NCBI GenBank assembly: GCA_030704615.1
Contig: CM060733.1
Span: 19,654,001 to 19,718,000 of the forward strand
DNA from: Takakia lepidozioides
Lineage: Eukaryota > Streptophyta > Takakiopsida > Takakiales > Takakiaceae
Length of the DNA: 64,000 bases
Direction of reading: 5' to 3'
Shown: positions 36,247-48,000 of the stretch, piece by piece
Layout of the letters: each line of letters begins with the position of its first letter
Numbering within the stretch: position 1 is the first letter of the stretch
Notes under the pieces: generated by a model
Told to the model about the DNA's origin: nothing
What the model saw: the letters and a program-made list of their open reading frames with translations, nothing else
Databases searched by the model: none
Translations under genes and position numbers: made by a program

Positions 36247-38473
36247 TGGTCCTCCGAGAGTCGGGGTGGATAAGCATGCCCCACCAGAACAGAATTTTGA
36301 GTCCCATGGCATGGTTACAACAGTCTTTGACTGCATGCAGGAAGAACTTTCTAAGGAACCAGTCATGGAGAGATAAATCTATTTTAGGTCACGGATTCCT
36401 GTGGAACTTCAAATTGTAGCTAGCTCTATTTCCCAAAGGAAAGGAGATACTTCTCTCAGAAAAAGCTGTTGACCACACAGTCCATGACAATAGTGGGAGG
36501 TACGAGCTCCAATAGCTTTGTATGACTCTGACAACTTAGTAGAGTTTACTTAACAGTGGTTCTGCTGTCAGAAATCAGTATTACTGGACCACAAGCTTGT
36601 TCTTGCTGGCTCTTGATTCGAACATTTAATTGCAATGGATGTTATCTGTGTGAAGGATTGACAACTACAACTGATGTGCCAGCTCGGCCTGCTAACCCAT
36701 TTTGTGGCATTCACAAGTGTCGAAAGTAAATGGAGTTCCATTACCAATATTTTGTGAGAGGGTGTGGATGGCGACCCTAGTTTATGAGTCCCAACTTTGT
36801 GGACTCCAATGTGCATACACAGACAAAACACATTAGAAGAACTGTTTAGAAAAAAATATTGCCTTGTGCTTATATGTAAATGTGCTAAGTCGAGGGACAG
36901 AGAGCATCTTTTCCGTCTTTTGAGGATTCCACGTACATATCTAGAATTTCATGTTATTTTATCAATCTAGTTTTCGTTTTTGGAGTCGCAGTCACAAACA
37001 GAGTAGAGCTCTGAGGACACCAGCTAGTAGGAAAGGATGTGGCGGCGCGAATGCAACATAAGGTTGGTGTTTGACTTTGTTGAGATCAGTGTTGAGATCA
37101 GCACTCGTCAAGGCTTCCAGGATAGCTGAAACAACGTTGACGGAGATCTCGGTTTTGCTGGGTCCCAGTCGGTACGTTGGTGGCTACTTCAGTCGACCCG
37201 TGAAATCTGACTCCTTGATGGGTCATTCAGACACAATGGGTCCGCCTTTTAGAGTGATTGAAGTAGTTTCTTGTCTCTCTCGTTGGCCCCATCAGATTAT
37301 AACCCCATGGCTATCTACATTGGCTTTGTATGCAGTAGCGGTGTCTCCACTGAAGCAGCACTTGAACCTGATAAGCTCCTGACGTGCCTCTGATCTGTTT
37401 GGACCTAGTATAGATCTGTAGTTCAAATCCTCTTTTCTTTTACCTGAATTGCTGATCTCAAGATCATCCCAAGTATGGGCCTTTCACCTTTTGTAAGCTT
37501 GTCAACAATTGGTGCGAACTGCAACACTTCCTAGACTCTCCTTCAACTTATCGTGCATCACTTCCTCAATTCCAGGTTTATATCGTGTGCAGTTTTCGTC
37601 CACACCTAACCACAGACCTGCCAAATTTCATTGGACTTTCACATCATGGGCCCTTTGGCCAGAGCTGATCAGCGGGCGGTCAGGCAGGTGCAGGGACCAG
37701 CGGGCGGAATCAAAGTTGACCACGGATCAGGGCCTTAGCTGATTTTTTCAACCTGCGCCTCTAAGACAGTATATATTTGGGTTACATGGTGTGCGGCAGT
37801 CAAAACTTTCGATGAAAAGGAAACCCTGTTATTCTTGTCCTGCGCAGTAGACTACAGAGCTCTAGATAGGTCGGAAAGATATGTAAATCGGAAAGAAATC
37901 TTTTCACATGGTTAATGCAGAAGAAGGCCTCGAAGGGAGGGCGTTCCTGGAATCACTCCAGAAACGCCCTCCCCTCGAGGCCTTCCCCTATACATAAATG
38001 GATGTGGATTAGCCTCCCTCACCTTGTTGTAGCTCCAGTGTTGACGATTGACGATCGAAGGGACTTATGCAGGCACACCACGAGAGCTAAGACTTCCTCG
38101 CTGACGGTCCTTGGGGTTCTGAACTGCACTTAGATCTGCAGTCGGATCACTCTCACTGCACGGAGGAGGAGGAGGAGGGGTCCGACGTGAGACTTTTGGA
38201 AGTTTGCTGCTATTGTCTTTTGTTGTCGACATTGGTTACTTCTGTACGATCTCACTGCAGTTTTGTACAGTGTTTTCCCAGTGTCGTTCCCTTTCTTTTA
38301 CACTTCATCTTCTCTGCAAGTTGTGCTGAAAGACCCGTGAGCTCTGTTTCCTGGCTCTGTCGTCAATTTGGAGTGTACATCTCAGTACACCAAGAGTTCG
38401 ACGTCCACTGTGTACGTTTTTTAGAGTGTAGTGTAGCGTGCAGGCCCCAGGGCGTCTTTCTTTGGGGAGCGGA
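36247..38473. other. Intergenic region between ankyrin-TPR and P450 genes
   Basis: No gene seen. It holds the ankyrin-TPR 3' UTR, a striking hairpin at 37923-37985, and the probable P450 promoter and leader (GGA repeats at 38161-38178, CT-rich leader after 38200). Confidence 0.5.
37923..37985. repeat. Near-perfect 29-bp hairpin
   Basis: Arms 37923-37951 and 37957-37985 are complementary at 27 of 29 positions, with a 5-base loop (ATCAC). Each arm starts GAAGGCCTCGA when read from its outer end. It lies about 490 bp upstream of the P450 start. It could be a transcribed small-RNA hairpin, a tiny foldback element, or a chance remnant of an inverted duplication. Confidence 0.95.
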
Positions 38474-40192
38474 ATGGCGATGAGCGACCTGCAGTGGGGA
38501 TCTCCAGGTCTAGGTGTGGTGATCGCAGCCTCCATCATCCTCGCTGCGTCGCTGGTCTATTTGTGGTGGCACCATCCCTTGCATGGCAAGAACTCGGGTG
38601 CCAGAGTCTACCCTTTGGTCGGAACCTATCTTGAGATCATGATCAACAGACACAGGATTCATGATTGGACAACAGATCAGATCAGGAAGGTTCCGAACAT
38701 GACCATCAGAAATATGAGGCCCGGTCTCAAAGGGCTGTGGATCACTGCAAATCCCGAAAATGTCGAGCATATCTTGAAGACCAGGTTTGACAACTATCCG
38801 AAAGGACCAAGGAATCAGCTGATCTTGGGTGACCTTTTGGGAACCGGGATTTTCAACGTGGATGGTGATCTCTGGAGACTGCAAAGAAAAATAGCCAGTC
38901 ACGAGTTTAAGCAGAATTCGTTGCGTACTTTCACGACGGCATCGGTGAGAGCAGAGATCGATAGTAGGCTTATTCCCATCCTTAGTAAGGCCGCTGATGC
39001 TGGAACCTACGTTGACCTGCAAGATTTGTTCTTCAGGTTTGCATTTGATACGATCTGCCAGCTTGGATTTGGTGTTGATCCCGCTTGCCTCGATAGCTCT
39101 CTACCCGATGTGAAATTCGCACGGGCTTTTGCTGATTCAACTGCACTTAGTCATGCTCGGTTCTACAGCTATCCTTTCATCTGGAAGACAATTCGAGCTC
39201 TTAATATTGGGACCGAAAAGAAGCTGCGTGAAGCTTTGTCGAGGGTGGATGAATTCGCCATGTTCGTTATTCGTACACGCAGAGAGCAGCTCTCCCAAAA
39301 GACAGCAGCAGGTGACAAGAGTGAGCATCTAGACCTACTCTCAAGGTTCATGGGCCAGGTGGCTGAGGAGGAAAAGACCTTGGAACAAAGAGCGTCGCGC
39401 GAGAAGCTGGAGATGTGCGTCACGGATCTTGAGAAACAGAGGCAGGACCATACCAAAGGGGAGACTTACTCGGATTTGTTCTTGAGGGACATTGTGATCA
39501 GTTTCATTCTGGCAGGGAAAGATACAACATCATCTGCTCTTGCATGGTTCTTCTGGTTGCTCACCTGTACTCGTCGAGTGGAGGAAGCCATTCACGCAGA
39601 GATCATTGACATTCTGAAGTCTAGAATTTCAGAAGACTTAAAAGGAAAATCCATGATCAGCGAAAGTGATGCAAATGACACAGTGGTGAAGGGATCTACG
39701 GATGGTAAGAGCAGTGATTCTTTCACTTACGAGGAGCTGAAGGAAATGCACTATTTGCATGCAGCTGTTACAGAATCTCTCAGGCTTCATCCACCTGTTC
39801 CGGTGGATATGAAACTAGCTTTGGGACCAGATATATGGCCGGATGGCACCAGAATTCCCAAGTCAGCAAGGGTGGCTTTTCATCCTTATGCAATGGGCAG
39901 AATGGAGAAACTATGGGGCCCAGATTGCCTTGAATTCAAGCCAGAGAGGTGGCTCAAAGAAGGAGCCTTCGTCCCAGGCAGTCCATACAAATTCGCGGTG
40001 TTCCAGGCAGGCCCACGTTTGTGCTTGGGCAAGGAAATGGCCATGATTCAGATGAAGTCCATTGCTGCTGCAGTGATCCGTGAGTTCACCGTCTGTGTTC
40101 CTGAGGGCTTCAACCCAACCTACGAGCTGGGTCTGACAATGCGTATCAAGGATGGTTTGCCTGTCACAGTGCACCGCAAGACCCGCGTCTAA
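38474..40192 (+). CDS. CYP94: Cytochrome P450, CYP94 type (CYP86 clan), intronless
   Basis: Likely ER-bound omega-hydroxylase; seed-plant CYP94 enzymes oxidise fatty acids or jasmonoyl-isoleucine. The ATG at 38474 (GGAATGGCGATG) begins a membrane anchor, VVIAASIILAASLVYLWW; an in-frame ATG-like start 12 codons earlier is less likely. About 572 residues, no introns, as in most CYP94 genes. Motifs: LGTGIFNVDGDLWRLQRKIA and FRFAFDTICQLGFGVDP (CYP94/86 type), I-helix AGKDTTSSALAWFFWLL with the oxygen-binding Thr, ExxR in ESLRLHPPVP, PERW at FKPERWL, and heme loop FQAGPRLCLGKEMA with the cysteine ligand. It is somewhat longer than usual, with an acidic Ser/Asp-rich insert at about residues 390-420. 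All catalytic motifs are intact. Substrate cannot be told from sequence alone. Confidence 0.93.
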   Translation: MAMSDLQWGSPGLGVVIAASIILAASLVYLWWHHPLHGKNSGARVYPLVGTYLEIMINRHRIHDWTTDQIRKVPNMTIRNMRPGLKGLWITANPENVEHILKTRFDNYPKGPRNQLILGDLLGTGIFNVDGDLWRLQRKIASHEFKQNSLRTFTTASVRAEIDSRLIPILSKAADAGTYVDLQDLFFRFAFDTICQLGFGVDPACLDSSLPDVKFARAFADSTALSHARFYSYPFIWKTIRALNIGTEKKLREALSRVDEFAMFVIRTRREQLSQKTAAGDKSEHLDLLSRFMGQVAEEEKTLEQRASREKLEMCVTDLEKQRQDHTKGETYSDLFLRDIVISFILAGKDTTSSALAWFFWLLTCTRRVEEAIHAEIIDILKSRISEDLKGKSMISESDANDTVVKGSTDGKSSDSFTYEELKEMHYLHAAVTESLRLHPPVPVDMKLALGPDIWPDGTRIPKSARVAFHPYAMGRMEKLWGPDCLEFKPERWLKEGAFVPGSPYKFAVFQAGPRLCLGKEMAMIQMKSIAAAVIREFTVCVPEGFNPTYELGLTMRIKDGLPVTVHRKTRV

Positions 40193-43100
40193 CCCTACTA
40201 CTACAACCCTACTACTACAACTGCACTTGGAATCGGGGAGTACGAGCAAATAACAACACCGAGAGCTAAGCATTGTCTCTTATGTTGGGGTTTATTTTCT
40301 GTTTTTCTGTTTGTTGGTTACCTTGAAAAGAATATGTACACTTTGTTGATTGTGGTGGATTAGCATGGACGCATGTACAGTTTCATGTTTCATGGTTCCG
40401 AGACTGAACAGTGCATCAGCTGCATGCATGCGAAGGATCGAGCTATGGACTTCAACTCGACGTTAATCCTTCCTCCTTAAGAAAAAATAAAAACAATATT
40501 TACATTGATTCAACGATTGGTCCATATTACTTTATTATTTCAGGTTTTAGTTATTTAAATTGATTAAATGATGATGTTAGAAATAGCAATATTGTATTTC
40601 ATGTATCCGGATTGACAATATATAATTACTCTATAACCGCCGGATATTATAATCTGAATATCCGGACTTATCTGTATCCGGTAGATTCTTAAGAACTTCT
40701 ATCATCCGGTGGAAATTCAGATAATATTAATATCCGGATCCGCTGGATATATAGATCCATCTCTAATTTGGCAAGGACCCTCGACCTCGCGGATATTAAT
40801 AAAAGCTAATAAGAACGGCCCAACACACTGGTGGACACCTTTGTGACACCAGTCCGTGGATTGAACCCACAACCAGGTCACGTGAAGGTATGTGGCCATC
40901 ACTAGGCTACAACTTGGTTGTCAACTGGTTGTGGATATAGCAGCTGCAGCTGCAGGGGAGTGTTGCAAGTATAATTGCTGATTTTGAGTCCTGCAATAAC
41001 TGGTGTTCTGGATCGCTTATTTATCCTTCAAACCTGTCATGAAGTTTTATGAGGTGTGGCATACGACCTCCACAGTTCTTGAAAGAAAATCCCCTAGAGA
41101 TTATGCTTGTAGTAGAGAGGGAGCGAAGACAGGATGACGATGTCAAGGTTACCATTCTATGATCAGAAGCCAAGCCTCACCCATGAGGGAGCAAGTTGTG
41201 TGGGTACTAAGTAATGTTTGTAGGATAAATTTATCCTGAAGCCAAGTTGCATTGACAAGGTGTTCACTTAGCTCTTTTCATATACATTCATGAAGGAAGG
41301 ATAGATACTTCATCGACAAAATGAAACATAGATGATGAACTCTAGCTAGAGATTACGATCTGGACAGATAGAGGGTCAAAATGTAGGTGTTCAAAACTCC
41401 TATTCTCCACTCCTAGCTGCAACTTACCGAGTGCGGAGTACAAAGCATTGAGAAATTTTCTGTATTACCTGAGCTGGACTCTATTTCCTACCAACTTTAC
41501 GTCTCTGGTGCGGTGATGTTCAAGTTGTCTCCTGCTGAAAATTATTAACAAGTAAATGTATGGATGGTGCCCCTAGTTAATAATGTGGTTGGATGCTATT
41601 CTGGAAGGAAGAAAGAGGGAAGAAATATCTATAAAACTGGCTGGCGATGGGGACATCCCTCTTTGTCGCTGAGCAGCCTACTCAACATTTTGTTAGGGGC
41701 CCACTGGTGTACGTACTTTGCATTGGCGATAAGATAACTCAGCCTCTCACTCGCACTACCTCATCCACTCAAAATATTTGAAGTTTTTTTTTTTGCTTTG
41801 GTTTATAGTTATACATGCGTTATGCCTGGAATACACGACAACTTTCGATGTGGACATGTTGTGTAGAAAACATTTGCCTCATCAGCTTGGTCATCAAGAA
41901 AGCCTGCAAGGTGCTTTACTTTATAACATGAAAGTGAGTTACACCAGCTGGAAGTACAGTTAAGAATTGTGTCAAGCTCTCTCTCGCAAACGGAGGAGTG
42001 CAACTGCTAAGAAGCTGCGGTGGAAGAGGTTACATGATGCCTTTCACGCAAATCACCTAGAAGTAAAACTAACTCGATCCGTGCCGATCTGTTCTGAATT
42101 CCCAACTCTGAATGGCTTCAACAGTACCGTATGCAGCACCCGGAATACGCAGTAGCAAGCCGTTGAGGAGCCCGCGTTCATATCTGAGAATGTTTTTAGA
42201 GCTGCCCGGGCAAGACAGTGGAACGAATGTGTGTTCGAAACGCCGCGCGTAAGAATCCATGGATGAATTAAAAAAGGAAATGGAAAGTATGATGGCCCAC
42301 TGAAAGAGCCACAAGGGGTCCGTCGAAATTATAGCGAAAGGAGGAAAGGAGGGCACACCATAAATTAGTTGGAGGGCTGTCGGGACCCGTGATGTTGAAT
42401 GGGCCCGTCCGTTCGCGGGGCCCTGCCTGCCACCACAGCTGCGTCCATCCACATCACCGCTCTCCTGCGATGTCAACCTCACTCACGGTGTTATCACTAT
42501 AATTTCAGTTACCGGCCTATTTTCCGGGTCCGACACGTGTGTGCCGCAGATTGCACTCAGTGAGGAGAATATTTAATATTATATTAGTAGATATAATAAT
42601 ATTATTAAATACTATATTATATTACTTCGGGAGGCGCCTCGGAAGTATGGACGGCCACGATGCACATGTCGCTATCACCATCGCAGGGCTGCAGTAAGGC
42701 AGGTTTCACCTTTGTTACAACATCAGACACGTGCAAGCGTCCGTATGGGTGCAGAGAAGTCAATCTTGGTTGTTTTTACTGGAGAGCATTTGGTGGCAGT
42801 GTATATTGCTGCGGCAGGGTCCCTCGTCGTCTGTATGTTCTCTCTGTCTCTCTCATTTCCTTCTGCGATGGAGCGCGAGTGAGTTCACAGGCTGTGCAGG
42901 CCTTCGGAGGAGTAGAGCATTAGAGTCGTTTGTTGATGCAGGGTGCGCTCTCTCTCATATTCACGGGGAGCCTCATATTGGCGCAGACAGGTGGCTTTAC
43001 TGCTCTCTCGCCTCATGTCAGTTAGAGTATCTGTCTCTCTCTTTCATTCCCTTTTCTCTCCGTCTCATTCATTCTTTGTTGAGTCAATTATTTCCTGTTG

Positions 43101-43320
43101 TGATAGATGAAAGGTGGAGCGACAGAGTGTGCTGGCTCTACAGGCCGGCTTCTCAGCAGTAGATCAGTAGTTTTAGGTGGTGGGGTGCTTTCGTACCATC
43201 GTACGAAGAGAAATGAAATGGTTCTTTATGACGTCCGCGGAAAGCTCATACAGCTTATGGGACAAAATGGAAAGAAAAAAATGAGAGAAAACAGGAAACC
43301 AGAGTCAGAGACAAGAACTA
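40193..43320. other. Intergenic region with scattered repeats
   Basis: Contains a direct duplication ACCCTACTACTACA just after the P450 stop, an AT-rich block with repeated ATCCGGAT motifs at 40600-40760 (MITE-like but without confirmed terminal repeats), a SINE-like tRNA promoter, and an AT palindromic patch at 42560-42620. Short open frames here have no recognisable family. Confidence 0.5.
40790..40915 (-). mobile_element. tRNA-derived SINE-like sequence
   Basis: Minus strand: A-box-like TAGCCTAGTGATGG (40909-40896), then B-box-like GGGTTCAATCC (40868-40858). The spacing suits pol III promoters, but no complete tRNA fold is seen. Confidence 0.5.
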
Positions 43321-43329
43321 TTGTTCAAG

Positions 43330-43540
43330 TGATGGTCTAAGGGCAAATGCCTCGTGCAGGTAGGCTGCCAAGCATTTCTGATCTTCATAGTGAAAGACCT
43401 CAGTGAGAGATTGGGTTCCACTGAATAGACAATGGACTTCCCACGGATCTCATAGTATAGAGGGCAGTAGAAGAAGAAGTGTTCTTCAGTTTCAATTTCC
43501 TGGGTGCGCCCTGTGCAAGCTGGACAGAGGCGGGAAGAGA
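43330..43540 (-). mobile_element. LINE 3'-end fragment with C2HC knuckle
   Basis: Minus strand encodes RLCPACTGRTQEIETEEHFF followed by YCPLYYEI, a Cx2C-H-C knuckle, then a region ending in NAWQPTCTR. It is a close inverted match of 49240-49465, which lies in an AP2 intron. Confidence 0.7.
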
Positions 43541-45083
43541 GTGACGTTAATGTCCAGTGGCTCGCTCTCCCTCATGTCACTAGAAGCGTCTGTCTGCCTA
43601 GAGCTCTCATTTTTTCTTGCTGCCTCTTTCTGGGTAGAGTGTAGTGTAGAGTGAAATGTGAGCGTTTGCTAGTGCTGTAGGAATATATTATTATTAATTT
43701 CCTCGTTTAGGAACCTTGTAACACTTGGAGTGGCTTCTATGCAGCTGGCCCTCTCATAGTAGTAGTGTGACAAGCTGTTTGTCCGTCTTAACTTCAATTC
43801 CTCAAAGTACTTAGGAGGAGCGGTGTAGTAATTTCAGTGGCTCTATTGTATGTTCACTCCCTCAGGTCACTAGAGCGGAGGTGGCTCAACACTGGTGCAG
43901 TCCAATTCAGTAAAAGTGCAGCAGTTGTATCTGTCTCCGCTATCTTACACCACCTAGAGGAGGGCGATGGTGTAGTTCTGTAATAGATTTTCAAGTGCTG
44001 ATCTCTTCTTCTTCAACTCACCGCCAAAAGTTGTGGTGACCTTCTGTAAGTCCTATCACCTTATGCTCTAGGTTTAACAGTAAAAGAGAGTCATGTGATT
44101 CGTAGTTCTTTTCAGACCGAAATTTGAGTTTTAATGCATCTATAAGCAGAGCTGCTGCCTCAAGGCTCAGGGCCAGATGTAAGCTGCCTCACTGCAGTAC
44201 ACCAAGTATATATGTAGGAATGGGAGTCCTATACGTATTTTTTGCTAGTGCTACTCCATGATATATGAGCCTCCATGGTCTACCTATAGGGAAGATTGAG
44301 TGGTCTGCATAAAATCTCACAAGTAATTGTGTTGTTGTAGAGCCATGTAGCCTTGTCGAAATCACCTTCCAGTGTTTTGTCCAGTGATTCACTGGACCTA
44401 TAGATTCTGAAATCTGGGAGGCCTCTGTCACTTAGGACTTAGGAGGATATGGTTTCCAGCCTCAACCTCTCATATCTAAGAGACATGTTGACAACAATTT
44501 TTTTGTGTCTATGCCTAAAAGCAATCTTCCAGTTAGTGAGGATGCCACCTTTGGACTTTCCAAAACAGGCAACCTACGACTGTTGCTAGAATTCTAATTG
44601 ATAGGAATTCTAGATATTGGTAGCAGCTTGTTGTTGTTGAGGTGAGGGTCAACCAACCTTTGGAAGATATAATTCCGATAGCTTAGCACCTGCTGTCCAT
44701 TCGTATATATGAGCGATTATCAAAAGCCTACGCCATCTCTAAGGGCGTAGGTAGCTCTTTTCTGATCTCGATTGGAAGCTCGCTCAATAAATTCTTTCCT
44801 TGAGCAAACATGTAAGATTATTAAGTAGGTGACTGGACAGTGACTAGAGGACTTAAAACCTTAACTATTAACTGAACCGAGAGAACTTAAAACACTTGAG
44901 AGAGCCTAGGTAGGTTCATTAAACTAATTATAAGGCCAGGCCAGACTTTACCAGTGTGACCTCCAAATTACAATTCAAAGACAATTCACCAGAAGTAGTC
45001 CAAACCGACGGGATTGTCTCTTAAATATTTTGAATTGAAATGTGATGCATATCTTTTCCATTGGCAGGTCCTATTACTCTGCC
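43541..45083. other. Non-coding region upstream of the AP2 gene
   Basis: No gene recognised. The sequence immediately before the AP2 start (TTTTCCATTGGCAG at about 45054-45067) looks like a splice acceptor, so part of this region may be a 5' UTR intron. Confidence 0.45.
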
Positions 45084-48000
45084 ATGAATCTCAATGAGAC
45101 TCCTGCCGAGGACAAAGACTTACAGGATCAAGACGTTGTTGAAGGGACAGAGGATCTTCAAAGGTCTCCTACGGAAACTCTTTTGGATTCTAGAAGGGGA
45201 ACGATCCCATACTATCAGCTTTACCCGGTTTCCTTCCCTATTTCTTTCATACTTCCGGGAGGAACTAGATCTCACGATGACTCTGGGGAAACAGCCACAA
45301 GACTGTACTTATCTGGTGATCAGCATAGTACATACGGCAACCAGGCTCCAAACTCATCAAGGGCCATTAATGAGCTTCAGAACTCCATACCACTAGATGT
45401 GAACTTGGCTATTCCATTAAGCTTAATTAACATGCAAGATGAGCATCCGACTCAGCAAGTGGAACCATCAGCAACTCACCCATTTTTTGTGGCAAGAGAT
45501 ATTAGGTTGAACGTTTATGAAGGGGAGGACAATCAAGCTTGTCAAAATATCAGATTATTTGGACACACTTTTCACATCAATATGGAGGCACCTAGCATGG
45601 ATCAGGCAAAGGAAGAGATGAGACTTGCACAAGGATTTGACCTGAACTTGCATGAGCCCACCCAAGCTCAAGCTCAAGATGGAGGGATCAGAATATTTGG
45701 AAGCAGATTGGACATGGACATGGATCATGAGGCACCCGACATGCAAGCAGAGTCTTACCAGAGACAATCTAATTCGATTTCAACTCCACAAGCCATGACC
45801 CTGCGTTTGTTTCCCAGATTTCGCCCTATCAATTTGGGCGGAGCAGGTCCATCTATTCTTCTTCCAGTAGCTAATTATGAAGAGAAAAGTCTTGATTGTA
45901 TGGTGAATGAGGAGAGAAATATGACTCAATCTGAGATAGCAGAATCTGAATCTCCAAAATCCCGTATTGATCAGGCTCAAAATGAGTGGGAAAGAAGCGG
46001 CATTGCAGTTGAGCCAGCTCAATCTGGACCTAAAACAACTTCCGAGAAAGAAAACTTGGAAGAAGCCGATCTTGATGTAGGAGGTCTTATTTTAAGTGAA
46101 GAGAAACATAAACTTAGGGCCAAGGAGAAGGGTAAGGCCATACTGGTGGATGAAACCGCTGACGATGCAAGTATAAACCAGACTGCGAATTTAGCCTCCA
46201 CCAGCTATCTATGGACCCCTCAAACTGATCATAATTGGAACTCAACAAGGTCAAGAGATTATTCGCAGCTCACGGACCCGGGTACGACCCCTCCCAATAT
46301 TGATCAGATAATGTGGGAACAAGGGCCCCACAATCCTCCTGTTTCCAATAATTCAGATCTCCACGCCCAGAATTATAATCGGAACGTTCCTACAATAGAA
46401 CCGCTCCAAGAACCACGGAAATTTAAAGATCTTCACCGCAGATTGGGGCCTCCACCAAGGAGCTCCCGCTATAGGGGAGTCACTCACTACCGACGAACAT
46501 CTCGTTGGGAATCTCACATATGGTACGTGCCGTTACACATTCCTAATATGTACATGAAAATGATACCTTCAACTGGTTGACAAATGTGACTCAATATGTG
46601 TTAAAGTCTTACTCTTACTATGATGTTATACGTCTACATGGACACTTTGAATATTGAACTTACTTGAGTGGATAGTATGAATGCTTGAGTAGAATTTGGA
46701 AAGAGCTTTGTATATCAGACACGATCTCCTAGCTGAGGCAGATGGAATTTAGATGACCTAACTTTTGGCCATAATTTGGCAGGGGACTGGATGGCACGCA
46801 AATATACTTGGGTGAGTACTATTCATTTCAATACAATATAGGTCACATCTCAAATGTCGACATAGATGTGACATGGTCAAATAGAATGTTGGTTCTCCCA
46901 CCTGGGATAACTTGGAAGTATTTTTGTCTTGGGCTAGAGGGTTAGCTCTTTTCAATCCTCTACTCAAAAAATGTTTAATGTGTAATGTTTAGCCCAAGAT
47001 GTTGTAACTGCATGTAGTGCCTCGTATCTTGCAATCTCGGCTCTCTCATATCATGGATCATATGATTTGAACAACGTTTCTTCTAGACCCTAGTTTGAAG
47101 GCTAATATAACAGTTTGATCGATCTCACTATTACAGGTGCATCCACCACCAAAGAGGCAGCCGCCAGGTACGTATCCTTATTCAAGGGGTGGTCCCCTAG
47201 AAAGTACTTAAAATTGTTGAAACGGTTGCAAATCACATGGCATCTTAGGCAAGGGGAACATAGGACCTTAGGGATCAGGATCAAACGTAATTGCAAAGTA
47301 TACTCTTCATGTGCAGATTACTGTGAACGAATTAAAGAATCAGGGTTTAGCATCTGCTCTTAAGTTTTGCTTCCCAACTGTTTGAATATATCCATGTGTT
47401 TATTGAAAGAGATTATACTAATGCACATGATTAATTGGGTAAACTAAATCTTACACTTGCTGAAAATTTCTAGAGTGCATTGTTTCTAAACTTTAACTGA
47501 TTGCATGTTCAAACTTATACCTGAGTTAGGGCACACGACTTAGCGGCTATTTTGTTTCGGGGGCTAGGAGCCCAACTCAACTTCCCAAGAGAGGACTATA
47601 CCGATGAACTTCGCAAAGTATGTGTATATTCTAGCAGTCACAAACCTTTCATTTTGTGTCTCACAAAAAGTTGCTCGAATCAAGAGGAAAACACGTAAAT
47701 TCTAGTGCAAGGTACAAGCAATCCTCACTTGACACATTAAAGCTGATTCTGGGGTCTATTCCATTTTCCTCAGCTTTGAGCAATATTTCTTTTGCATTGA
47801 TGTTGTGAAGTGGCTCTAAGCTCATGGAAGATCAATGCCCCTCTATCTTTGTCTATATGTTTGTGCTCATAAGCATGTTAACAGTCATGTGAGTTGTCCC
47901 CTCTTTGAAGAATAATAGAACGGATACTTCATTGTAAAATGTTTATTGATCATGAGAAAATGGTTGTGGACAGCTGGAAAAGCTTTCACACAAGGCGGTT

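Noticed and set aside
42069-42482. 138-codon minus-strand frame upstream of the AP2 region
   Set aside because: Contains no recognisable motif and no conserved neighbour; retained only as intergenic sequence.
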